Shown: positions 11,871-22,800 of the stretch, in pieces
Layout of the letters: every line of letters starts with the position of its first letter
How positions within the stretch are numbered: position 1 is the stretch's first letter
Program-made: the position numbers and the translations under genes
Assembly: GCA_030268105.1 (NCBI GenBank)
Contig: BSDZ01000035.1
Coordinates: forward strand, 343,001 to 407,000
Direction: 5' to 3'
From: Volvox africanus
Taxonomy: Eukaryota; Chlorophyta; Chlorophyceae; Chlamydomonadales; Volvocaceae
Length of the DNA: 64,000 nucleotides
Notes under the pieces: model-generated
The model's input: the letters and a program-made list of their open reading frames with translations, nothing else
Told to the model about the DNA's origin: nothing
Database searches by the model: none

Positions 11871-13403
11871 ATGAGCTTTAGGTGTTTTAAGGTGTTTTCA
11901 ACATTTTTGACAAGTACTACTGCCTGACCGTACGGCAAGCGAAATGCGATAGATATGTTGCCACGACTCCAGGATACTCCCCCTGGGAGCCCACAGACAT
12001 TTCATTTTTGAAGTCGCCACCGCCACCAGGGATGCAACACGCAATCCCATTGAGCTCACTTACCGCTGGAATCAAATTATAGTCATGCGAATTTGCCGTC
12101 ATCCAGATCCTGCTCCTGGTCATAGGCAATCGCATAACTCTTTCGACGCCCCGATCAAGGGCTCCATATCTATTTAATACAAAACCTAGGGAGCCGAAGC
12201 TTAATGCGAAATGAGCATTTAACTCGTGGGCCGGACCCTATTTTACAAGTTTCGAGACGCTAGATGGCCGTCCTGAAGCTCGTAATGTTCACGACGGTCA
12301 AGCGGGCCCATGACTAGCTAGCTGTACCTGCCATTACTTTCATTAGTCCGTACACAGGAACAATCAATACCTACGCATCTCGGTACGCCATGTCTTGTGC
12401 TATTTAAGCTACAGGGAGATGTCGCGTGTTCAAACAATTCGGCCTCACCCCGCCCCCTCGTCACATATGCAAAAGCCACCACGAAACTCAGGGACATCTG
12501 CGACGCCACGCATTTTTCGGTGATGCTAACCAAGGAAGACCGCAGGCCAAAAGGGACAGGAAAACACCGTTGTAAACCGCCATAGCGTCAGCAAGGCAAT
12601 AACATACAATATTCCTCCCCTCCCCATGCCCAATAAATATACTCCGTCCCATTGCAAATGTCGAAGCGATGGAAATGATCGTGCAATCGATCGCACGCGA
12701 AAAAATCTATGCTCAAATGCCTCAGCGAAGAAGCCAGAAGTAAGCATATTACAGAAGTACAGCTATAGACAGATATGTACTACGACTAAACCACTGCATC
12801 GTTCAGAAACGTATGTACAGACGAGCTGCTGCATGTGGGCTAACCTACCATGGGAGACATGCTAGCCTATTCTTCCCCCACACGCCTACACATCCGAACC
12901 ACTATATACATGGCATAACAGCCTACTTCCGTTAGGTTGGAGACAGCAGATGAACCGCTACAAATAGCATGCACGACGTCTTGCGCAATAACCGTAATGA
13001 CAGCAGGCTGCGTTCTCCCCAGCTGTGTTAGGAAGGTGACTATACAGCTTATGTTGAAACAAGTCGCATTCCCAGTTCGTCACGAATGGGTCGAGGCGTG
13101 TTATCCTTCGCGGGCTTATTCTGACAAAATGGGCATAGATAAATGGCCTTGGGCCTTGTACTCCAGGCAAGTATACAAGCGCGTATGCACGCCAGCGAGC
13201 ATTCCTGCTGCTACTCTTATTGCATCGGGACTCGGCTATTGTTCGACCTCGTCGCTGACGCCGCCTGTGTCGCCGCTGGTGCCGAGATAGACAACTATGG
13301 GATAGGGGTAGATGGGCCGACGGCTGCCCAATAAATAGTGAAGATCAGTACGATGTTCTTTGATGCAACCCCCCAATGAAGTGACCCGTCGCCTTCCTCT
13401 AGC
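11871..13403. other. No gene recognised
   Basis: About 1.5 kb of unremarkable sequence. It includes a 16-bp direct duplication (CAATCCACATGAGCTT, twice) near 11850-11880. On the minus strand it lies downstream of the Ala/Thr-rich exon of copy B, so its right-hand end may be 3' untranslated sequence. Confidence 0.45.
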
Positions 13404-14392
13404 TTAAGACTTTTTCCCTTCCGCTGCCGGCGCCGAGGTCGTTGCCGTCACACCCATCGCTGCTGCTGCGATCGTTCCCATAGGGGTCTTTGTTGCCGCG
13501 GCTGTGGCCTTTGTAATCGCCGATGCTGCAGTCGTTGCCATGTCTGAAATCCTTGCATCTGTTGTCGCTTTAGCGGTTGCTGTTGCTGCAGATATTGTTG
13601 CTGATGGTGTCGCCGCCGTTGTTGACTTCATGGGTCCCACTGTTGCAGCTCCCGGCCCAGCAGCTGCTTCCACGACCATTATCGTTGAAGTTGCTGTCGC
13701 CTTTGCAGTTGCCTTAGATCCCATTCCTGTCGTTGCCGTTGCTGTTGCGACTGCTGTTGCGGTTAGAGGATCATGTTGCGGGGAGGACGGCACCTGTAGA
13801 CCGCCTTGCATGTTATCTGCACCACCCATGCCGTTGGGAGAATAGACCGGGGGCTGAGCCATTGATTGTGTGAAGCGAATTAGAAGCTCTTCAATTTCTT
13901 TATTTAATGTCGTCGTCAGGTTTTCGGCATATTTGCCAATTCCGTTAAGGGCGTTAACGCCGCCGTAAGTGCCGTTATTGCCATTGATGCCGGGGAAGCC
14001 GATATTCCCATTACCGCTACCGATGCTGTTACCCTTGTCTTCACTATTGCCGACCACGCCGGCGGGGCTGGGTGGGGACGGGTTGAGAGCGGTAGAAATG
14101 GACATGACGGGACGAACCAACGGCCCCATGGATTTTTCCGACAGCTTGCGGCCATTCTTGCTGGCAATGGCATTACCGCTTTTGGCGTTTTTATTGCTGT
14201 GGCCGTTATCGTTATTGCCGTTATTCCCGTTGTCACTGTAGCCGCTGGGATTGAGCGGGTAATTTCCTGGCGCGAGCAGAGAGCGACGCACCCCATCGTG
14301 GGCGTCTTCAGCCATGCGAGTTGTAGCTTTAATAACATCCAAAAACTCGTCCGAATGCACTGGGCTCCCTACGCGCAAAGGTTGGTATGTGC
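13404..14392 (-). CDS. Asn/Gly- then Ala/Thr-rich tail exon, copy B
   Basis: One open exon of about 329 codons. No ATG opens the frame: going upstream it reaches a stop before any Met. A good acceptor (GGCTGCGCAG) places the exon start at 14392 in phase 1. The product begins GTYQPLRVGSPVHSDEF. It then has RRSLLAPGNYPLNP, close to the RRRALLGPGTYPPP motif repeated in the Pro-rich copy A exon, followed by Asn/Gly repeats (NGNNGNNDNG), a short helical stretch (LNKEIEELLIRFTQSM) and a long Ala/Thr-rich tail ending AAEGKKS. It is probably extracellular. The phase fits directly onto copy B's third exon (donor at 14687), so it is probably that gene's C-terminal part. The exact 5' junction is uncertain. 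Confidence 0.58.
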
Positions 14393-14521
14393 CTGCGCAG
14401 CCGCGACAGGATGGCAAGGCATCATAGCGAAGACGAAGGCACGAGGAAACACAACAAGGTCAAGAAGATCTGAACGCACAAACTCAGTCGCTAAGGTCCT
14501 ACGACCCATATGGGTTTTCAC

Positions 14522-15933
14522 TCAATTGTCGTAATGCTGCTGTCCACATGTAATTACTTCCCATAGTAGGACAAGTACAAGACCCACAAGGATCATTTGC
14601 AATCCTTTATGCCAACGGCGTTCTGGGTCAAGGTTGATGAACTGGTCAGAAACCACCGATTTAGGCCCCAACTAGCGTGCATGTACCGTTTGTGAAGTCC
14701 GTGATGATCTTGTTGATCAGCGCACCCCACTGCTCCTGCGGCCCGGCCTTCCAGCTGTAGCCCAGCCACACAACAGCGCCGGGAACACCCACCTTGCCGA
14801 AAGCCTGCAGGCAATCAGTTGATGTACATTATGGAGCGGCCATTCCAAAATGTAGCCGCGCGGCCGACTGTTCCAATGCCCGCGGGCCCACACTATGTAC
14901 GACGTAGCGTGTGAAAGGCATAAACATCTCGCGAGCAACGGCAACGTCCTCATCTCATGCTACGAAAAGGTTGCAAGCTGCCGAAAGAGAATCATGCAAG
15001 CAATGTGGGTCAATTAAGGAAATGCGCGAGAACTCTCATAAAACATGGCAGGTGGAAGTCCTGTCAGAGGGTAACGTGCCTGCGCAGCCACTTTTCCATC
15101 GTCACCAAAGTTTGTGTACAACGGCCACGTGATGGCGTCGCCGTCCTCGTGCCGGCAGGAGGTGTATACGCTAGTAGTGCGAGCGTCTTCAAGGGCCTTG
15201 GGCCAGTCTGCCGCACCAGCAATCGATGCCCCGGGCAGGAAGGAAAGCGCAGCATCGCTTAGCACAGGGCCGCCAGAGCGGCCGAGACGCCGCGGCTTGT
15301 CGGTTGTGGTTTGCTTGCACGTTGTCCAAGTACCTAACCCAATAAAGGATGGTTGTCGAAATAATTGCATAAGCAGTATAAACAATTCAGCAACAAAACG
15401 GTTTCGTAACTGACCGCAAAAACGTATCAAGGTCGTAAGGCAGGCAGGCGAAGGTGGCAGACAACGCGATGCGCCATGCTTATCGGTCTAGTTTGTATGT
15501 CGTAAGCCTGTGTGCTTTTACCTTTGAGATTGAGCGCTTTGACGACAAAGTCGCGCAGAGCAGCACCTTCGCCCGCGCCAGCCGCGTCGAGAATGATAAC
15601 GAGACCTCCGCGTGAAAGAAATGCTGCGACCTCGGTCATGTTCTCAACCGCAACATAAAAGGTGTGTCCGTTCTGAACTGGAATGACATATGCGCTGGGA
15701 GCTGCGTCACCTAACAGGCAAGGTTGGGCATCAGCTGCCTTTTCGACCGTCAGCCGAAGATCGATGAGCTGCTGCAATAGGTACAGCGGCCCGTTATCCC
15801 AGGAAAGGTCGAGAACCCCTTTAGACTCGCTCATATAGATGGCAACCTTGGGCAGGCCGGGGCTGCCATCTGTTAAACGGCCTAACATAGACACCACCAT
15901 GAAAAAAAAGCTGTACGAAAACACGCGCGCCAT
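14522..15933 (-). CDS. Secreted or membrane globular-domain protein, copy B
   Basis: Exons 15522-15933, 15080-15333 and 14687-14804 join in phase. The ATG at 15933 gives a signal peptide (MARVFSYSFFFMVVSMLG). Conserved blocks match copy A: YVIPVQ, GGLVIILDAAGAGEG, SLSFLPG-like, HEDGDAITWPLYTNFGDDG and VVWLGYSWKAGPQEQW. Exon 2 ends CAG|GCACGT where copy A has CAG|GTGCGT, so this intron appears to use a GC donor. A possible fourth exon (14522-14622, phase fits) encodes WHKGLQMILVGLVLVLLW, a clean transmembrane helix, and then a stop. Alternatively, exon 3 splices to the Asn/Gly-rich exon at 14392. Both ends fit in phase, so alternative 3' exons (membrane-anchored versus matrix-tailed) are possible. 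Function unknown; a glutamine-amidotransferase-like fold is only a guess. Confidence 0.68.
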
Positions 15934-16833
15934 GGTTACAACAGTACCCAGGCGAGGGATGTTTGTTCTATAATTGGAGAAGTCGTGTCTTATAAACTCA
16001 TGCGAAGGATGCACGGAATGGGATATGCGATCTCGTACACGTCTGTTGCATGAATGCCAATCTTGCTTACATGGTCACATGCAGGATGCAGCCTGCGTCT
16101 TCACCTGTGTGCTGTAAGGTAAAGCGATTACTTACACGCAGGGTGTAGAAAACATCCAGAGAACACTTCGTGTATGTTTTTTCGCTTGGCACAAACCGTT
16201 CTCACACTATGTGCCAGTCCTGTTCGTCTCAAACAAAAGCAATACCCTTGGAACTCTAGGAGGCTCGTCTTGCTCCTACGGGACTAACGGGACAAGTAAA
16301 TTGATACTCTTTCTTAGCGGGGGACAACGAGCATCTGGCCCGCATCATAGGCACAGCAGAACTGAATTCACACAGCTGATTCCACGTGCCCATAATTATG
16401 ATTGGTTGCTTTAAAATGATGATTGTAAGCCTTTTGTGCATCAGGGTTGTCAACACGCACATCAGCACGGCTGACTGCTTTGGGCGCCGGCAACGGAGAC
16501 ACTTATGATAGCCTCAGCATGACTCTGGAAGTCATTTGGTAATTAGAAATAGAATTGACTTGCCAAGGAAAGCTTATCCAAGAAAGCCGCTGTTTCGGCA
16601 TTACTCATTCATTGTCAATTTGAGCGCCAAGCGGAACCGAACCAAGGGAACAGCTGGCGAAAGGAGGTTTATAATAATATAGATTACTTTGCCACGCGAT
16701 TCCCTCTAAATTGCGTCCGAATTGCCAGGTTGTAAATTTGGCATAGTCCTGAGAATCCAAGATTTCATCTACTATAAGTAAAACAGACAAGCTGAATGTC
16801 GCTCCCATTCATATAGGGAAGCTTCTGCATAAA
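15934..16833. other. Intergenic, divergent promoters
   Basis: This 0.9-kb gap separates two divergently transcribed genes, copy B (minus) and ORC3 (plus). It should hold both promoters. No TATA-like or other motif stands out clearly. Confidence 0.5.
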
Positions 16834-19800
16834 ATGTCAGAGTGGTTTGCAAGCGCAGGCGAGGAACCTCTGTTAAGGCACGAGGTTACCGCAGAGGTCC
16901 TTTGCGAGCTTCCTTCAAAGCTTACGCAGCGTGCAGAGGCCCTCGAGCATTTATCGGCTGCAATAGTATTGTGCGACAGGGCTCATGGTGCGTGGGTACG
17001 TTCTTCCCTGTTGGCGGCACGGGGCTGACATTCAATGTCTGTGACAGGCGACGATCTCAGGACTTTTCAGCCACTCTTCTCTGGGGAAGACGTGTCGTCG
17101 CGGCAACGGCGATGGCTGGGTCTGCGGGCCGCGGCATCGAAAGTGGAGAACGCCTTTGAGGTATCCATACCCCCGAAAAGTATTCTGCGGCAAGCGTTCC
17201 ACGGCAAATGGAGCATCCAACCATGCATTCCCTTCTCACTGTTGGCTCCTACCTCCAAGTGTCATGTTTCTCCAGTGTATTGCGTGGCTCCCTGTGTACC
17301 TGCGTACGTAAAACTTGCGTTCGACGTGTTTGCCAGCTGTAAGTGCGGTTTGTTTCCGTCTTGATCCATTAGGCATTCAGCCGTGACCGAGATCAAGACG
17401 ACTTCCAGCGTCTATGGGTGAACTTTCTGGCTCCATTCTCACCGCAACGCCAACTTGCCAGCCGGGCTCCCCTGCGCCGGCCTGTGGACGCCGAGCCTAC
17501 CGCTACGACCCTGGCGCTGCCTGTTGGGTCGACAAGTGAAGCAATACCAACTTTGCTGCTGTCAACTAATGGAGCCAGCATGGCGGATCGCTTGGATTTG
17601 TATGGCGCATTCGCATTGTATCTGCGCAACCAACACGTGAGCACCGCGCCAGAGGAAGGGTGATGCGGGAAATGACAGTTAGCTAGGTAGTTGCGTGTGG
17701 AGAACTAGCTGGCGACGGCCGTCTTGATATGTGGATATGCCATTCCATCAAATTTCGGGAAACACGCAGTAGCCTGAAGCTTTAACCATCGGGTTTACTG
17801 GAACCGTAAGCGGGATTATCGGCAATGGATACAACTGTAAGACTTAGGGATTAGGAATCCAGCGTGCCACTGAGCAAACTCGCAAACTTGCTACTTCATT
17901 GTTCACATGTACGGTGTTGTGGCCTTGAGGATTCGGCGTGTTCCCCGCTTAACTGTGCCGTGTTTAATTGGGTCATGGGCCGGGCCGGAAAGGATTTGCG
18001 CTGCATGGGTTCTCTCCTTCGTGTTGCTCACTTGCCTCTTCGTCATGCGCTGTCCTTCGCGTCCTGACACCTGAATTCACTAACGAGCCATTCTCGTGAT
18101 TGGTGATCCAGAATGCTTATGTGGCATTGTTACGACCGGAGGATCTGGCAGCAGACGTGGGCAGCTGCTTCAGCTCGGCTTTGGCGCAGTTTACCGGTCT
18201 CCCGGGGGCCGCCGCTGAGGATGTCCTGGTAAGGGTGTCTTTAGGGAAAGGATTAAAGGAATATACTAACATAGTGTATGATTGAATAAGTTGCACCCAT
18301 TGCTGTTTACCAATGATTGTCCAAATGAGCTCGGAGGTAGAAGCTGGTCCTAGCGACTGCCTTGCCCGCAACCATGGTAATGTGGGGCAGATGGAAAATG
18401 ACTACACGCGGGGTCTGCGCGTCAATAAGCTATTACGCATCAAACCCCGCCGCGTAAGGGTTTCAACTGCCTGTGGGGCTGAAAACCCTTGTGAGCGTTG
18501 CCCGCGTGAAGTGGCCCACTGTTCCAGCGCGCGAAACAGTATTTTGGTTGAAAAAATATTCCGCGTTGCTTGGATGCTGCGTACGTGACTTGCGTAGGGT
18601 CTGGTGGCATGGTATGCACATGAAACCGGCTGCGGCCTGCACCGAGCGCCGGCTGCCACTGCGGAGCCCTGCACTACGGGTGCGGCAGTCGCGCCCACGC
18701 CTGCCAAAGGGGCATCCAAGACTCCCGGGCGTGGCGGTGGGAAGACTCCCAGTGGAAAGGGCAGCAGGGGTGGCAAGACACCTGGCGGTCGCGGGGTCGC
18801 AGATTCGGATGCTGGGATAGCTCCTGCTGCGAGCGATGCGGGCGAAGAGACGGTGGCTGCTCGCTTGAGGGCACGGCGCGGTCAGCAGGGTGAGTGGGAC
18901 GCGCTACAGGGAAAAGAAGTGTAGGCGAGATCAGAACCCAACGGCACGATTTCCGATATGTTGTAAGTTTAGGCTCGGCCACACGTGTTCTCAGCGGCAG
19001 GGGACGCCCCAATTCTTGTAAATGTGTCTTAATGACTGAGGCAAGGAAGGCGCTATGGAAGTTTGCCTTTGCAGCCTAACCTATTTGTGACCTCCCGTCT
19101 GACATTCATCGCCGCAGGTCAGGCAGCAGCGGCGGCAGCAGATGCCGAGGCGCGGTCCGCCCGTGAGACCCAACAAGCTGTCCATGCGCGCAACCGGCAG
19201 CGCCATATGGTTTTGATGGTGGAGGCCGCAGATCGAATTGTAGACCGAGGTGCCCTACGAGCTTTGCTAGCTGCGCTGCATGGGGAAAGGCACCGCCTGC
19301 CCATCACCTTGGTGTTGGGTGAGTTCTGTCAAAGTATGATAAACGGGCTCGATACGGCATGTACGGTGGGCTCTTAGATGGGGAGGGCGTAGAAGGAGGA
19401 ACACACCAACAGGTTTTCTTTGTCTCCAGGGTTTGATCTGCAGTGGATTTCATGGGCTCTACGTGTCATCTTGCTTCGTCCGTGATATGGAGGAAACATG
19501 AAATGTGCCACTGGACTTGGTTGTCAAGACGTGTTTCCGTTCCTGTTCATTACGTGCTGGGATAAGTTTTCTTAGGGTTTGTAATTCATTTCTTAGATTG
19601 CTTGCGGCTCTTATGATGCTCCACAGGTCTGTCGTCTCCCGCAGCCCTCTACTCCAGTAAACTGCCGGTCGACATGGCGTCACTGTTGCAGCTGACGGCG
19701 GCCGAGCTGGCACCGCATCCATGGCAACTGCACCGCCTTTTTCAAGGTGGGTCAGTTCGCTTTCCTCCAAGCTTTGGAGTCAGTTCCTTTATGTCCATGC

Positions 19801-22800
19801 CTGTTGTTCCGCGGAGCTGAGCTGAGGGAGCTGATGACTCCTTGCGTCTTAAGTAAGCGTTACAGGGTGGCATTTCTCACCAACGGCCAAGTAGCCTGCG
19901 TGGAGCCCTGCTTCTCCCTTCTAGAGAGACGCCCTCATCCATTTTCCACGATCGACTTCAGCACGTATTTGTTAGGTTCAGTGGTGCTCACCACCAGCAT
20001 CGTCATCCAGCAGAATCATCTATCTATTGGATTAACAAACGGAGCAATAAACTCAGCTCCCGGTCAGATCGCAAACCATTATAGCCACGTCCTACACACG
20101 ATCTGCCACACGCTACCAAGGGGCAACCAATAACTTATCGCCCCTCTGACAACGTAGGGGTTGGTAGGAGGATTTTGAACCCAATACCTCTTGATGCATC
20201 GGTCGCTGTATTGTAATTTGCGAGTTCTATTTGTATGCCAATACTAATCGAAAAGCCTGGTCGCGCATTCCATCACATCCTTTTTAGTTTGATCTTTGTT
20301 ATTATGACTTGATACCGCAATTCTGTGTAGTTCTGCACTGCCATGTCCTTGCTGTCGGGTCCACCCCAAGACATCGCTCCCTCGCACCCCGCAGTTTAGT
20401 AAGTTACATGTTTCAATTAACACGCCCCATTCCATCCTCTCATTCTTACCGGTCTACCCAACGAACTCGTTTGACCAGACTTTCGGGCCCGGATTTATGT
20501 TTCCACATGCCTATAGGACACATTACCTATACCTTTTCCTATAGGACAACAGCTCAATCGTGCACCATGCCCCATATCGTGAAACATGCGCGCCTATTCG
20601 ATTCCATCCCTCCACCCTCGGATGCTCGACCGCTTTTACGTGCAGATGTGCTGATGTCTCCGCAAGCTCCCCCGCTGCTGCTGGATGGCGCAACAATGCG
20701 GGAGCTGCTGGTGCAGTCGCGATTGCTGGAGCCCTCACTGGCATACCTCCGGGTGCGCGGCGCATGCCATGCCTGTCAAGCCGCGCCCAGATCCCCACAC
20801 CGGAAAACGAACCAGACCTCGTAGCTGCAGATTATGCAGCTCACTGCATAAGCCACAGCCCTCGTGCTGCAGTGCCAATACGTTTGTGCCTTATTTTACC
20901 TTAAGCTTTGCGTCGAGTGCGGGAATCTACCTGGTCGGAAACCAAGATGGTCGGGAGAGTGGAAGTCCATGTTTTACCTTCACGGGGGTGCATTTGCCCG
21001 CTGCAAATCCCACAAAAGGCTGTCACGTCTTGCCTGCCTTATCCTTATCCGTCCTCCCTCCCTTTTGTGCGCAGACTGCTCTCCTTGAAGCGAATGAACA
21101 GCACTTCAGGCGGGAGCTTTTAGCTCCACTGGCGCTTCTGCCTCTGCAGCAGCGCCAAGCGGATGAGGCAGCGGCAACGGCCGCTTGGCGACAGTCGCAC
21201 CCGGCTCCTAAGCTGCCCGGCGGTGGCAGCGCGCGAAAAGGAAGTGACAGCGGCAGCGACGATGAGGAGCATGCCAATAACAACGGCTCACCGGCATTAA
21301 ACGCACCCACGAAGGAAGATGACGACGCTGCGGATCTTGGAGGCGGGCTGGAAGACTTGGCGGCCGTGGCAGAGTCCTGGATTGAGCGCCGCCGCCAGCG
21401 GCATCATGCTCGACTTGAGGCAGCGGTTTTGGAGCTTCCCGGGGAGCTTCTGCGCACTACATGCGCCTCGTTATCTGCAGGCATTGCTAAGGAGAACAGC
21501 GGCGACGGCAGCCATGGGAAGGATGTTGCGAGTCAGCGGGCGCGGGCAGTTTGCGAGTCGGTGGCCGAGGCCTTCTCCACGCTGTCGGCTTGGCGGCTAG
21601 GGCTGCGCTGGCTGGCCGTTCTGGCGGAGAGGACAGGTGAGGGGCCCTAAACGACCAAGGTCTAAATGGTAAAGCCCGCAATAAGCACAACCCGCCTTCC
21701 TGAATGGTATACACGACAAAGGCTAGGTGAGATTCCCTGCTTGGTTACCATGTCGTCTGGTGATGCCAGCGTGGGTGTGACGCTCTCGTGACTACTGTCT
21801 TAGCCACAGGCCCATGGCTGTCACACCAAAAACATCGTGGCTTATGTTGTCCTCACCTACTTTTATTTCCAGGTGCCATTCAGTTGCCTGGAGGCCACCG
21901 TTACACGCTGCCTTCTCTCTACGTGGCCGCGGCCAGCCCGCGCTTCTGGAAGCCACCAGCAGCCGCAGTTGCTGCGGCGGTCGCAGCAGGCTGCTCCGCA
22001 AGCCACAAGATGGCGGTTAAAGGGGTATCTGCCGGCGCGCCCTGTGCTGCAGCGGTTTTGGCAGCAACGTCCCTGGGAGAGTCGCTACTCGCGGGCGTGT
22101 TAGGTGCGACGACAAGGACTGCTGGCGGTAGCGGTGGCAGCGGCGGCAACGGGCGAGGGACGATACGAGCTCTACCGGAGGAGGTGAGCCCCACATGGCC
22201 GGTGTTAAGTACATTGTTCGGCAGACTGCGCCCACTCCTCCAAATCAATGCCTTTATCACTTGCTGCCCCTGTAGCTATGTGAGCAGTGATTGCGAATGG
22301 CATTTGCAGCAAGTCAGACAGTCAAAGCGTTGGTTGGGTTCTGCTGCTTCTGCTCTGCCTGTCTTTTATTGTCCGCCCATCACGAAATCCCGTCCCTGGC
22401 CAGGAGCTGGACCTGCTGCTGGACGACCTGATGGATGTCGCAAGAGAGGCGTTGTTGCATGACTGGGTCCCCGCCCCGGCTGTCATGCGGGCAGCCAAGG
22501 GTCTGGCGGTGAGGGGTGGCTTTAGCGGGAGCGCAGGGATTTCGTGCGCCGGTTGGGCGCCTGTCCTGGACCACGTTGGAGAGCAGGGAGGATGGAACCC
22601 ACCGCATATAATTTATCTGATTTTGTTTGGCGATGTGGACACATCAGAGTGGTTGTGTATCTAACAGTTCTTTAGCATAGTTACCAATACTCGATCGCTG
22701 CCTTTTTCGGGTTTAGGAAATCGCTCCATTCCGTTTTTCTCAAGATATCTCTATGACTCATTTATCTATGACTCAACGTAAGTTTTTACAAGATTTTACA

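Noticed and set aside
13504..14241. Open plus-strand frames opposite the Asn/Gly/Ala/Thr-rich exon
   Set aside because: They mirror the low-complexity minus-strand frame and have no start context or splice partners.
20150..20240. tRNA-like or tRNA-derived SINE sequence on the minus strand in an ORC3 intron
   Set aside because: A GGTTCAAAATCC-like B box is visible, but it has an extra base and no A box, acceptor stem or poly-A tail could be matched.
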